DNA of 64,000 bases from UBA2377 sp964525935 (GTDB lineage Bacteria; Verrucomicrobiota; Verrucomicrobiia; Opitutales; Opitutaceae). The notes beneath the pieces are model-generated. The model did no database searches, was not told the DNA's origin, and worked only from the letters and a program-made list of their open reading frames with translations. The DNA is taken from assembly GCA_964525935.1 (NCBI GenBank), contig CAZGJZ010000008.1:186001-250000 (forward strand), read 5' to 3'. The translations under genes and the position numbers were made by a program. Position 1 is the first letter of the stretch. The number at the start of each line of letters is the position of its first letter. Positions 44,071 through 53,602 of the stretch are shown here, in pieces.

Positions 44071-47000
44071 TTACTGCGTCACACGCAGACGAAAGAACGC
44101 ATTCACCGCAGAGTTCAACGGATAAGTCGCCTGCCACGTTTCAACGCCGGCGGCCGATGAAACCAGCGTAAGGCTAACTCCACTAGCGGTCCACCCGGTG
44201 AGATTCGTTGATATCTCTACAGCGTAGGTCACATCGGTGACGCTCACAGGCTTCGCATAAGTATAAACCCAATCCGTCGCCGTCGTCGTTACCGCCGGCA
44301 ACCCACTCGTCGCATTCACCTTCGGCTCCAGTCCCAACGCGTATTTCACGAGATTCGGCAATCCATCTTGACCGAAGATCGCATTCGGCCCGCTCACATT
44401 CGCATCTGCCAGCTCGCCCACCGTAAATTTCTCCAGCCGCCATGACGCGAAGTTTGCCGTCACCGCAAAGCTGCGATCCACCGGCGTTGCCGCCGCATAC
44501 GTCGCATCGCCCGCTTGTGTCGCACGCACCGTCACAGTGCCGGTGCCTGTCAGTGTTAGGTTGTTTCCACTGATACTAGCTGGTCCCGACTGAACGGCGA
44601 ACGCTACGACGAGACCCGAACTGGCTGTCGCACTCAATGTGATCGGCGTCGCCGTGAACCCTTGGTCGGCCAGCGCCGCGAACGTGATGGTCTGCGCAAC
44701 TGGCACGTTGAGATCGCGCAACGCGAGTGAGAAGGCTTCGCCTGCCGCCACATCGAAAACATTAGTCAAACCACCGGGCACGGTAGCCTGGCCGTCCGTC
44801 GCGTTCGTCGGCCAGGCTGCGACCGTCCCATCGGTCTTCAACGCAAGCGTGTGCTGTTCGCCACCCGATAATTTTCTGCCGGTGTTGAAACCGCCCGGCG
44901 CCGTTCCGTAAGGCCCGTAACCCCAGTTGACGACCGTGCCATTGGCCTTGAGCGCGAGCGAATGAAAGCCGCCGCCCGCGACATCGACGACTCCCGTAAG
45001 CCCACCCGGCACGTTAGTTTCGCCATTACCGTTGTAGCCCCAGGCTACGACCGTGCCATCGCTCTTCACCGCCAGCGAGAATTGCGGACCGGCACTGATG
45101 GCGATGACGTTCGCCAGCCCCCCGGGAATCGTCGTCTGCCCGCTGCCGCCATAGCCCCAACCCACCACGGTGCCGTCAGCCTTCAGCGCGAGCGAATGGT
45201 AATTGCCGGCCGCGATTGCCACCACGCCCGTCAGCGTCGGCGGCACATCCAGTTGATCAAAGTCGTTGTAACCCCAGCCGACCACCGTGCCATCGGCTTT
45301 CAACGCCAGCGAAAAATCCTGACCAGCATCGATCGCCACCACATCGTTCAATCCCACCGGCACCGTCGCCTCGCCGTCACCGTTGCTGCCCCATGCAACC
45401 ACGGTGCCATTGGCCTTCAGCGCCAACGCATGCGTGCTGCCGGCGGAGATCGCAATCGCGTCAGTCAGTCCGACAGGAATCGTCGTCTCTCCACTCGTGT
45501 TCAGCCCCCAGCCCGTGATCCCGGTGGTGGCCGGCGCCACTTGCACAAACATCGGCGCGCTCACTGTCGTGCCAATCGTGTTGGTCACCAGCACCTGATA
45601 CCAACCTGCCATCACCATAGTCGCATTGGTCAGGTTGAGCGTGCTGGCCGTCGCGTCTGCCACCGGCTGGCCATTGCGTTTCCATTGGAAGGTCGGCGCG
45701 CCGTTGGCGCTGAGCGCGGTGACACTGAGCGTAAGCGAACCGCTCCGAGCCACCGACTGCCGGCCCGACGTCTGCGCCGTGATGGCCGGCACCGAATCCG
45801 TCACCGTGATGGCCAGACTGCCGATCCCCGTGCCGGTAGCGTTCGTCGCCTCGAGGCTCACATTGAAAACACCCGTGCTCGTGGGTCGGCCACTGATGAC
45901 GCCCGTCGTCGGTGCGATGCTCAGTCCCGGCGGCAATCCCGTCGCACTGTAGGCCGTGGCCGAATTACTCCCGAGCACCGTAAACGAAAACAACTGCCCC
46001 GCACCCGTGCTCGCGGCCGTGGCACTCACGATCACCGGACTGGCCGCGACCGCTGCGCCCGTGAGCGTGTATTGGCCCGCACTGCCGTAACTCGTGTAGC
46101 CTGTCGGTCCCGCCGTATTAAAGGGATCGCCCGTGCCGGAGGCCGACAATCGGATGAAATATTTTCCCGCCGCCGCCGCATAGGAAAGCGAGGCACCGGT
46201 CGTCGTCGCCGGATCCGCCGAGGCCACCACGGCTCCGCCCGCGTCGAGCAGTTCCAGTTTCAGATCGGCATTGCCGCCATGCGTGCCGGTCGCGGCACGG
46301 TAAGTCGAGGCCGTGACGCTGACCATGCCTGCACCGGTGTTGAATGCATAAACATCCGCGTCCGCCACCGACGCGATCACACCGGAACCGGCCAGCGTCG
46401 CACCATTGATGGGCGCAACTGCTGCCGTGGCCGTAGTGCCACCCGCATCGTCCAGGCGATAAGTCAGCTTTCCCGCAATGATCGCAAAATCGTCCTGCGT
46501 CGTGCGGTCCGCATAAAGATACCCACCCTTTGACCATTGACTGACATTGCGCCCGTAACCCGTGCCCATGATGGGCCCCCAGGAAATGTCCCCGGAGCCG
46601 TGACCGTTGTAGTAGCCAGCAGCACCCACGGCATCATGCGCCACGGTGCCGTCATGGCTGAGCCCCATGTTATGGCCGAATTCATGCGAAACGGCCTCCG
46701 CAATATTGCCCGCATTGTCCTGAAGATAAACAAATGCCGGCGAACTAGCCGTCGCATAGTCGGAGTCGCCAAACACATCCAGATACGCCACGCCGCCCGA
46801 GCTTGAGGAAGGCATCAGCACGCCATTCGCATCCGTGTTCGCAGTGATGACCGCACGGCCGGTGGTCGCGGTGAATTGCGCCGGTTCTTCCGTCGTCACA
46901 TCCACATCGAACGGCGCAAAGTCCTCCGCCACCCGCTCCCAAACCTGGATGATCAAGGTCTGCTCAGCGTCACTGAACGTCGCCGTATCATCGCCCGAGA

Positions 47001-47667
47001 GATTAAACGGCTTGGCCACATAAGTAACCGCGCCACCACTCGTATTCCAATTCGTGCCAGTGATCGTGTGGCCGTTGAAATCCAGATACAGCACTTTCGT
47101 CGCGCCCGGCCGCGAGTGCCGCACCGGCGGACTGCTGATCGGCACCGCCGCCGCGCTGGTCGACGGCGCCGCCGCTTCCTGGGTTCCCGTGGCGTTCACC
47201 GCCTGCGTTCCCGCAGCACCAGCCGGCAGCACAAAATCACAAACGAAATACAACTGCCCCGTCGGCGTGACGCGCAACGTGGCAAAATCGTGCGGTGCGA
47301 TTTTCAGCTTCACGATCTTCTGCAACGCCCGCTGACGGCTCGCCGGAGTCAACTGCAGCAACGCCTGCCGGAAATCTCCCGCCGGAATCATCGCCAGCGC
47401 CGCCTCCAACGTCTTTGCCAAGGACGCGTCCACGACTGCCGGCGGCACAGGTTTTGCGGGGGCCGTCGGCGCCGGTGACTCGGAGGTGGCGCTCTCCTGC
47501 CGCGCCCCAGGATCGTTACCCGCAGTATTTGCCGCGGTTTCGGGTGATGCGCCATCCACCACTGGCAATTCATTTCCCCCCTCAATTGCCGGCGCGTGGT
47601 AACGAACCAGCAAGGTCGCAATAACCACGAAGGCCAAACCGAGCGACGTCAGTAATTTGTATTTCAC
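44071..47667 (-). CDS. Large secreted metalloprotease with PPC, Ig-like and RCC1-like modules
   Basis: A 1,198-residue extracellular protein. The GTG at 47667 is preferred since it starts at a signal/anchor (KYKLLTSLGLAFVVIATLLV); an ATG at 47778 would place 37 odd residues before it. Modules in order: propeptide-like linker; zinc metalloprotease with HEFGHNMGLSHDG (H-E-x-x-H-x-x-G-x-x-H-D) near residue 325 and a Met-turn-like GPIMGTGYG; PPC-type domain (KLELLDAGGAVVASADP); putative-Ig repeat (LPPGLSIAPTTGVISGRPTS); Ig-like domain with FQWKRNGQPV; about seven RCC1-like repeats (AISAGSTHALALKANGTVVA) forming a propeller; a further Ig-like domain; and a C-terminal module shared with the 62.7 kb protein. 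It probably degrades or binds extracellular proteins. Confidence 0.85.
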   Translation of the reverse strand: MKYKLLTSLGLAFVVIATLLVRYHAPAIEGGNELPVVDGASPETAANTAGNDPGARQESATSESPAPTAPAKPVPPAVVDASLAKTLEAALAMIPAGDFRQALLQLTPASRQRALQKIVKLKIAPHDFATLRVTPTGQLYFVCDFVLPAGAAGTQAVNATGTQEAAAPSTSAAAVPISSPPVRHSRPGATKVLYLDFNGHTITGTNWNTSGGAVTYVAKPFNLSGDDTATFSDAEQTLIIQVWERVAEDFAPFDVDVTTEEPAQFTATTGRAVITANTDANGVLMPSSSSGGVAYLDVFGDSDYATASSPAFVYLQDNAGNIAEAVSHEFGHNMGLSHDGTVAHDAVGAAGYYNGHGSGDISWGPIMGTGYGRNVSQWSKGGYLYADRTTQDDFAIIAGKLTYRLDDAGGTTATAAVAPINGATLAGSGVIASVADADVYAFNTGAGMVSVTASTYRAATGTHGGNADLKLELLDAGGAVVASADPATTTGASLSYAAAAGKYFIRLSASGTGDPFNTAGPTGYTSYGSAGQYTLTGAAVAASPVIVSATAASTGAGQLFSFTVLGSNSATAYSATGLPPGLSIAPTTGVISGRPTSTGVFNVSLEATNATGTGIGSLAITVTDSVPAITAQTSGRQSVARSGSLTLSVTALSANGAPTFQWKRNGQPVADATASTLNLTNATMVMAGWYQVLVTNTIGTTVSAPMFVQVAPATTGITGWGLNTSGETTIPVGLTDAIAISAGSTHALALKANGTVVAWGSNGDGEATVPVGLNDVVAIDAGQDFSLALKADGTVVGWGYNDFDQLDVPPTLTGVVAIAAGNYHSLALKADGTVVGWGYGGSGQTTIPGGLANVIAISAGPQFSLAVKSDGTVVAWGYNGNGETNVPGGLTGVVDVAGGGFHSLALKANGTVVNWGYGPYGTAPGGFNTGRKLSGGEQHTLALKTDGTVAAWPTNATDGQATVPGGLTNVFDVAAGEAFSLALRDLNVPVAQTITFAALADQGFTATPITLSATASSGLVVAFAVQSGPASISGNNLTLTGTGTVTVRATQAGDATYAAATPVDRSFAVTANFASWRLEKFTVGELADANVSGPNAIFGQDGLPNLVKYALGLEPKVNATSGLPAVTTTATDWVYTYAKPVSVTDVTYAVEISTNLTGWTASGVSLTLVSSAAGVETWQATYPLNSAVNAFFRLRVTQ

Positions 47668-47954
47668 ACCAGAATAAGCCCCGGACCGGGAGGAATCCTG
47701 AGTGCCATAAAACTGCCACGACCAACACCCACGTAAAGCACGGACCGCCGCGCAGCGTGCCACGCACGCCCCAGTCATCGAACATTGCGCAACCTCATCT
47801 CTCTTCTAAGCGCCAGCGTCGTTGCGGGCGACAAGGTATCTCAGGCCCTGCCTAGGCCACGCAAAATACCCTAGGCACAGCTTGTCAATCGGGCGGGAAG
47901 CGCATTGAAGTTACCCCTGCTTTGCGCCCCATTCCGACACCTTTCCGGCTTCTG

Positions 47955-50024
47955 ATGAAATTGTCCACCTCCCTCACCTTCCGCTGCCTCGCTGCGCTTC
48001 TTTTTTTCGTCGGCACCCTGCAGGTCTCCTCGGCCCAAGCTCCCAGCCCGGTTTCCGCCGCACCTGCACCCTCGGCCGCCCCGGCTCGCGTCCTGGCTGA
48101 CGACGACGTGGTCGGGCCCATCAATCTCCCGGGCGACACCCTCGATCAGTTTTTAACCATGCTCGAGCGCCTGAGCGGCCGCGCGCTTCTGCGTTCGCAA
48201 AATCTACCCAGCCTCACCCTTTCGCTCGACCTCAAAAGCAACGTCACCCGCGCCGAGGCGCTCCAGGCGATCGAGAGCCTGCTCAACCTCAACGGGATCG
48301 CCATCACCCCGCTCGGCACCCGTTTCCTCAAGGTCACTCCACTCAACCTCGCCAAGTCCGAGGCGCCCGAGTTCATCGAAGGATCGACCCTCGGCCTGCC
48401 TCCCAGTGGTCGCATCGCCAGCAAACTTTTTCCCCTGGCCTTCCTGCGCGTCGGTGAGTTCATGCCGCAGATCGCCGGTCTCCTCAATCCCGCCGCCGGC
48501 AGCCCGCCCGTTGTTTTCGACAAGAGCAATTCCGCCCTGATCACCGATTCGATCAGCAACCTCCAGCGGATCGAATCCCTCATCGCCCAGCTCGACCAGC
48601 CGCTCCTCGCCGGCATGAGCACCAAGTTTTACCCACTTCAGTCCGGCGCGAAGGCCAGCGAGGTCGTCAACAAAATGCGCACCATCCTCTCCGGCCCGTT
48701 GCAGGTCCAGCTCGGCTCCGCCACCACCTTCAATGCCGACGACCGCACCAACCAGATCGTGCTCATCGCCGATCCGCGCCAGTATCCTTTCTTCGACGAG
48801 TTGATCGCCAAGCTCGACGTTCGCTCCGATCCCAACACGCGCAACGAAGTCATCTACCTCAAGCACGCCGCCGCCAAGGACGTCGCCTCGATCCTCACCC
48901 AGCTCGTCACCGGCCAGAACAATGCCGCCCGCACCCAAGGTCAGGACGCCTCGCGGGTCGCCGCCACTGCCGCCGCCGCACTACCCCAGCAAGGTCCTCC
49001 AGCGCCCGGCGCCGCTCCTGCACCCGCGACCGTCAACATCACGGGGCTTCCGCTCAACCTCGAGCTGTCCAACCAGTTCAGCCCTCTGCTCACCGTTCTG
49101 CCCGAGGAGCGCAGCAATTCCATCGTCGTCTCCGGCACCATCGACGACATCCGCCTGATCAATGAACTCGTCGCCAAGATCGACGTGCTTCTCGCCCAGG
49201 TCCGCATCGAGGTCGTCATCGCCGAAGTCACCCTCACCGACAACGCCACCTCCGGCATCAGCGCGCTCGGCCTCCAGATCACCGACGATAAACTCGTCGG
49301 CGCTTCGATCACAACGGCAGGCGCCAGCTCCGATAACATCACCGGGGCCCGCCAGCCCACCGGCGATCTCGACCTCTCCGCCACCATCGCCCTCAAGACC
49401 ACGCCGCGCAAATCCAACGCCACCATCCTCTCGCAGCCGAACATCATCACAACCCACAACAAGGAGGGCAAAATCTTCGTCGGCGAGCAGCGGCCCGTCA
49501 TCAGCAGCTACGTCAACGACGGCACCAGCACGGGCGGCACCAATATCGGCAGCGGTTACCGTTCGAACGTCTCGTCCAAGGACATCGGCATCGACCTCTC
49601 CGTCAAACCTCTCATCGGCAACGATGGCTCCGTCCAGCTTGAGATCAAACAGGAGGTCAACGACGTCCTCGGCGAGATCACCATCGACGGCAATCCCCAA
49701 CCCCGTATCGGCCGTCGCACCACCGAGTCCTTCGTCAGTGTCCGCAGCGGCGACATCATCGTCCTCGGCGGCCTCCAGCGAACCTCGAAATCCAAGAGTT
49801 CTTCCCGCCTCGGTCCCATCCCGATCATCGGCGATCTCCTCGGCACCCGCACGCGCGAGGATACCCGCACCGACCTCGTCTTTTTCCTCCGCCCCACCGT
49901 CCTCACCAACACCGCGGCCGACAACACCCCCGCGCTCAGTCAGATCGAAAAACTGCCGAAGAAAGAACGCGAGCAGATCAAACAGGCCCTCCAGCCCGCC
50001 GGCACGCCTGCCGCCGCCAAGTGA
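47955..50024 (+). CDS. gspD: Type II secretion system secretin GspD
   Basis: A 689-residue outer-membrane secretin. The ATG at 47955 opens a signal peptide (LTFRCLAALLFFVGTLQVSS, cleaved after SSA). The N0 domain (VVGPINLPGDTLDQFLTMLE), three N1-N3 repeats with TNQIVLIADPRQYPFFDELI and SNSIVVSGTIDDIRLINELV, an Ala/Pro-rich loop in N3, and the secretin barrel (QVRIEVVIAEVTLTDNATSG; ILSQPNIITTHNKEGKIFVG; SVRSGDIIVLGGLQRTSKSK) follow, ending with a short helical tail. It forms the exit pore of the type II system. Its stop codon overlaps the upstream GTG option of gspE. Confidence 0.93.
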   Translation: MKLSTSLTFRCLAALLFFVGTLQVSSAQAPSPVSAAPAPSAAPARVLADDDVVGPINLPGDTLDQFLTMLERLSGRALLRSQNLPSLTLSLDLKSNVTRAEALQAIESLLNLNGIAITPLGTRFLKVTPLNLAKSEAPEFIEGSTLGLPPSGRIASKLFPLAFLRVGEFMPQIAGLLNPAAGSPPVVFDKSNSALITDSISNLQRIESLIAQLDQPLLAGMSTKFYPLQSGAKASEVVNKMRTILSGPLQVQLGSATTFNADDRTNQIVLIADPRQYPFFDELIAKLDVRSDPNTRNEVIYLKHAAAKDVASILTQLVTGQNNAARTQGQDASRVAATAAAALPQQGPPAPGAAPAPATVNITGLPLNLELSNQFSPLLTVLPEERSNSIVVSGTIDDIRLINELVAKIDVLLAQVRIEVVIAEVTLTDNATSGISALGLQITDDKLVGASITTAGASSDNITGARQPTGDLDLSATIALKTTPRKSNATILSQPNIITTHNKEGKIFVGEQRPVISSYVNDGTSTGGTNIGSGYRSNVSSKDIGIDLSVKPLIGNDGSVQLEIKQEVNDVLGEITIDGNPQPRIGRRTTESFVSVRSGDIIVLGGLQRTSKSKSSSRLGPIPIIGDLLGTRTREDTRTDLVFFLRPTVLTNTAADNTPALSQIEKLPKKEREQIKQALQPAGTPAAAK

Positions 50025-50026
50025 CC

Positions 50027-51733
50027 ATGTCCGCTCCCACGGCAACGCCGCCGGATTTTCTCCGCGACTGGCCCGACGCCGAGCAGCGTCGCCGCCTGCT
50101 GGAGGCTCCGCGCGCCGAGCGCCAGGACCTGCTCGCCGCGTTTCAAAATCTCTCGCTCAACGCCATCGTCCCCTTCCTCGCCCGCGCCTCTGGCCTGCCC
50201 ATCGCCCCCCCCCTCGCGCCCGACCCCGACTCCGTCCCGCTCCTGCCCGCGCGCCTGATCCACGACTATCAGATCCTGCCCATACGGATGACGCCCCCGG
50301 CAGCGTCACCAGATGCGGGATCAGTCCAAACTCTTCACCTCGCCACCGTCTGGCCGCCCGACGACGATATGCGCGACTGGATTGCCATCTTCACGCCGCG
50401 CCCCATCGAGTGGCATCTCGCCCCTTCCGACCGCCTTCGCCAGCTCGTCGTTGAAAACTACGGCGTCGGTGCCGGCAGCATCGAAGACTCCGACGCCCCC
50501 GCACTCACCTCCGACGCGCAAAATCCCCCTGAAGCCGACACCGACGCCGCCGTGGTGCGTTTCGTGCGCGAAGTCATCGAGCAAGCCATCGAGGACGCCG
50601 CCACCGACATCCATTTCGAACCGCAAGAAGGCCAGCTCCGCATCCGCTACCGCGTCGACGGCCTCCTCGTTCCCGTCCCCGTCCCTGAAAACCTTCTCCG
50701 CTATCAGGACGCCATCATCTCGCGCCTCAAGATCATGGCGCGCCTCAACATCTCGGAAAAACGCCTCCCGCAGGACGGCCGCATCAACTATCGCGCCGGT
50801 GAGACGATCCTCGATATCCGTGTCTCGACCATCCCCACCATCTACGCCGAGAGCGTTTCCCTCCGTCTCCTGAACCAAAAGCGCGAGGCCTACACGATGG
50901 AGCGCCTCGGCATGGACGAATCCGAACGCGCCCAAATCAGCCGCGTCCTCGAATACCCGCACGGCATCGTCCTCGTCACCGGTCCCACCGGCTCCGGCAA
51001 ATCCACGTCGCTCAACGCCTTTCTCCGTCAGATCAATTCCACCGATCTCCGCATCGTCACCGTCGAGGATCCCATCGAATACGAAGTCCCCGGCGCCAAC
51101 CAGATGCAGGTCCGTCCTGAGATTGGCCTCAGCTTCGCCAGTGCCCTCCGTCACGTCCTCCGTCAAGATCCTGACGTCATCATGGTCGGCGAAATCCGCG
51201 ACCGCGAAACCGCCGACATCGCCATCCGCGCCTCGCTCACCGGTCACTTGGTTTTCTCCACGCTCCACACCAACGACGCGCCCGGTGCCATCACCCGCCT
51301 CATCGACATGGGCATCGAGCCCTTCCTCGTCGCTTCCGCGATCGAACTCGTCATCGCCCAGCGTCTCGTCCGCCGCCTCTGCCCCGATTGCACCCGCGCC
51401 GCGCCTGTCAGCGCCACCAAGGTTCGCGACACCCTCGCCATCCTCGGTCTCGATCCTGCCCTCGGCGCCGGCGTGACGGAACTCAAAGCTCCCGTCGGTT
51501 GCGAGCGCTGCCGCGGCACCGGCTATCGTGGCCGCATCGGTCTCTTCGAAATTCTGAAACCCAACGAGGCGCTCCACGAACTCGTCGTCAAACGCGAGTC
51601 CACCCGCACGCTCGCCAAGTGCGCCCGCGAACACGGCATGGGCACGCTCGAGCAATCCGGCTGGGCCAAGGTCCTCGCCGGCCACACCACCCTCGACGAA
51701 GTCCTCCGCGTCATCACCGTGGTGGATAAGTAA
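50027..51733 (+). CDS. gspE: Type II secretion ATPase GspE
   Basis: A 568-residue cytoplasmic hexameric ATPase that powers pseudopilus assembly. Walker A is GPTGSGKST (319-327); the Asp box and Walker B region DPDVIMVGEIRDRETADIAI and the His box LVFSTLHTNDAPGAITRLID follow. A tetracysteine zinc-binding motif (LCPDCTR ... GCERCRG) places it with the GspE/PilB group and not with PilT. The N-terminal ~150 residues are the GspL-binding domain. ATG at 50027 is chosen; GTG at 50021 would give a GTGA overlap with the gspD stop. Either way translation is coupled. Confidence 0.95.
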   Translation: MSAPTATPPDFLRDWPDAEQRRRLLEAPRAERQDLLAAFQNLSLNAIVPFLARASGLPIAPPLAPDPDSVPLLPARLIHDYQILPIRMTPPAASPDAGSVQTLHLATVWPPDDDMRDWIAIFTPRPIEWHLAPSDRLRQLVVENYGVGAGSIEDSDAPALTSDAQNPPEADTDAAVVRFVREVIEQAIEDAATDIHFEPQEGQLRIRYRVDGLLVPVPVPENLLRYQDAIISRLKIMARLNISEKRLPQDGRINYRAGETILDIRVSTIPTIYAESVSLRLLNQKREAYTMERLGMDESERAQISRVLEYPHGIVLVTGPTGSGKSTSLNAFLRQINSTDLRIVTVEDPIEYEVPGANQMQVRPEIGLSFASALRHVLRQDPDVIMVGEIRDRETADIAIRASLTGHLVFSTLHTNDAPGAITRLIDMGIEPFLVASAIELVIAQRLVRRLCPDCTRAAPVSATKVRDTLAILGLDPALGAGVTELKAPVGCERCRGTGYRGRIGLFEILKPNEALHELVVKRESTRTLAKCAREHGMGTLEQSGWAKVLAGHTTLDEVLRVITVVDK

Positions 51734-51807
51734 CATCGTCTTTCGATCCCTCGGTCCACCGATTCTAAAAAATCGAAAATCGAGAATCCCAAATCGAAAA
51801 TTCCTCG

Positions 51808-53064
51808 ATGCCCCGTTTCGCCTACACCGCCCGTAACGCCGCCGGCCAGTCCGTCTCCGCCACGATCGACGCCGCCACGCGCAGGGATGCCTCCCGCCTG
51901 CTCTCCGCCCGCGGCCTCCAGCCCATCAGCCTGCAAGAGTCCGGCAGCGCATCCGCCTCGAGCAATTCTCCCGCCACCGAGAAAAACACCCGCGCCCCGC
52001 TCATCGCCCGCGGTTCCGGTTCCGTCAAGTTCACCGCCGATCTTCAGCTTCCGTTTCTCCAGTCACTCTTCGATCTCGCCGGTAGCGGCCTTCCTGCTGG
52101 TGAGGCGATCCGCCTCCTCAGCCAGCGCCTCCAGGAACCCCGCCAGCGCGCTCTCTGTATCCTTCTTTGGGAAAAGCTCAGCGAAGGCCTTCCGCTTTCG
52201 CAGGCGATGCAATCGCAGTCCATCGTCTTTCCGGCGCACACCGTCAACCTCATCGCCGCTGGCGAGGCCACCGGCAACTTGCGCGAGGTCCTCGAGCGTC
52301 TGATCCAGCACTACACCGCTCAGCAGGAGATGCGCCGTCTCATCACAGCCGCCCTCGCCTACCCTGTTTTCATCTGCACCGTCGCGATCGGCGTCATCCT
52401 GTTTTTCATCTTCTTCCTCCTGCCACGCCTGCAGACGCTGCTCAATTCCCTCGGCGGCAAACTCCCTTGGGCCACCCGCCTCCTCGTCGGCCTCTCCGAC
52501 TTCGTCATCCACTATGGACTTTTCGTCCTCATCGCTGGCGTCCTGGTCGCCGCGTTTCTCTGGCGCTGGCGGCACACGCCGGCCGGCCGGCTGCATAGCG
52601 ATACCTTGTTGCTTCGTCTGCCCTTCGCCGGCCGCTTCGTTACCGGCGCAACCATCCACAACTTTAGCCAGACCCTCGCGGTGCTCTTGGAGAACGGGAT
52701 CACCACCGCCGAGGCTCTGCGGATGACCGAGCGCACGATCACCAATCTCGCCCTGCAAAATGCCTTCCGCGACGCCACCGGCCGGGTGCTCGAAGGCGAA
52801 AGTCTTTCCCAATCGCTCGCCAAGACCGGGTGCTTTCCCGCCCTCGTGATCGACCGCCTCTCCGTCAGCGAAAGCACCGGCCATCTCGCTCCCGGCCTGC
52901 GCGGAATCGCCCACACCTACCAAGGCGAACTCACCCGCCAAATCCGCGTCTTCACCCAGGTCATGTCGAGCGGTGTGCTCCTATTCGCTTTCGCGTTCGT
53001 GGCGTTCATTGCCTACGCCATCGTCTCCGCTGTCTTCCAAGTCAGCGCCAGTTTCAAGTTTTGA
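51808..53064 (+). CDS. gspF: Type II secretion inner-membrane platform protein GspF
   Basis: A 418-residue polytopic protein. It starts MPRFAYTARNAAGQSVSATI and has the two homologous GspF cytoplasmic domains (LQLPFLQSLFDLAGSGLPAG; IHNFSQTLAVLLENGITTAE), each followed by membrane helices (VFICTVAIGVILFFIFFLLP; VIHYGLFVLIAGVLVAAFLW; final LFAFAFVAFIAYAIVSAVFQ). It organises the inner-membrane platform with GspE, GspL and GspM. It lies 74 bases after gspE and converges with the gspM-like gene, with 16 bases between the stops. Confidence 0.94.
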   Translation: MPRFAYTARNAAGQSVSATIDAATRRDASRLLSARGLQPISLQESGSASASSNSPATEKNTRAPLIARGSGSVKFTADLQLPFLQSLFDLAGSGLPAGEAIRLLSQRLQEPRQRALCILLWEKLSEGLPLSQAMQSQSIVFPAHTVNLIAAGEATGNLREVLERLIQHYTAQQEMRRLITAALAYPVFICTVAIGVILFFIFFLLPRLQTLLNSLGGKLPWATRLLVGLSDFVIHYGLFVLIAGVLVAAFLWRWRHTPAGRLHSDTLLLRLPFAGRFVTGATIHNFSQTLAVLLENGITTAEALRMTERTITNLALQNAFRDATGRVLEGESLSQSLAKTGCFPALVIDRLSVSESTGHLAPGLRGIAHTYQGELTRQIRVFTQVMSSGVLLFAFAFVAFIAYAIVSAVFQVSASFKF

Positions 53065-53080
53065 TCAGGTAGGCCCGGCC

Positions 53081-53602
53081 TTACGGATTCAATTCCGCCG
53101 CCACCACGCGGAAGCTCGCATTCAGCATCCCCGGCGCTCCGCGGTCCGTCGTGAGCGAAAGCTGCTCCAGCCCGATGTAAGGCGACCTCGCCGACAGCGC
53201 CTCGTAAAATTTCACCAGCGCCCCCAGCTCCACGCGCCGGAAACTCACCTGGGCCGAGTGAAACGCAAATTGCGTGGTGCGTTCCGTGCGCTGCCCGGAA
53301 ACTTCCGCGGACAGCCCCGCCTGCATCGCCAGCGTATTCAGTTCGCCGACCAGCCGCGTGCCATTGAGCGTCTTGCCCGGTTCGAGTTGTTGCACCGCCT
53401 TCGCCGCGCGCGCCTCGATGCTGGCCCGGTTGTTCAGCCAGATTTGTTGTGTCTCGTGGTCGGCGCGGAGCGAGCGCCACTCCTGCCAGCGCACGCGCGC
53501 CCGGCCGGTCGTGCTCAACAGCCACGCCAGCGCAGCGATGCCGGCAAACGCCAGCAGCAGCACTTTTTCCCGCAGGGAACGACTCAGGAAAAACCGTTTC
53601 AT
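53081..53602 (-). CDS. GspM-like type II secretion protein
   Basis: A 173-residue protein with one N-terminal membrane helix (VLLLAFAGIAALAWLLS) and a periplasmic coiled coil plus an alpha/beta domain (FRRVELGALVKFYEALSARS). Topology, size and position directly after the GspL-like gene (four-base overlap, 53599-53602) fit GspM, the bitopic partner of GspL in the platform. Sequence conservation of GspM is low, so context carries the call. It is the last gene of the minus-strand half of the system. Confidence 0.7.
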   Translation of the reverse strand: MKRFFLSRSLREKVLLLAFAGIAALAWLLSTTGRARVRWQEWRSLRADHETQQIWLNNRASIEARAAKAVQQLEPGKTLNGTRLVGELNTLAMQAGLSAEVSGQRTERTTQFAFHSAQVSFRRVELGALVKFYEALSARSPYIGLEQLSLTTDRGAPGMLNASFRVVAAELNP

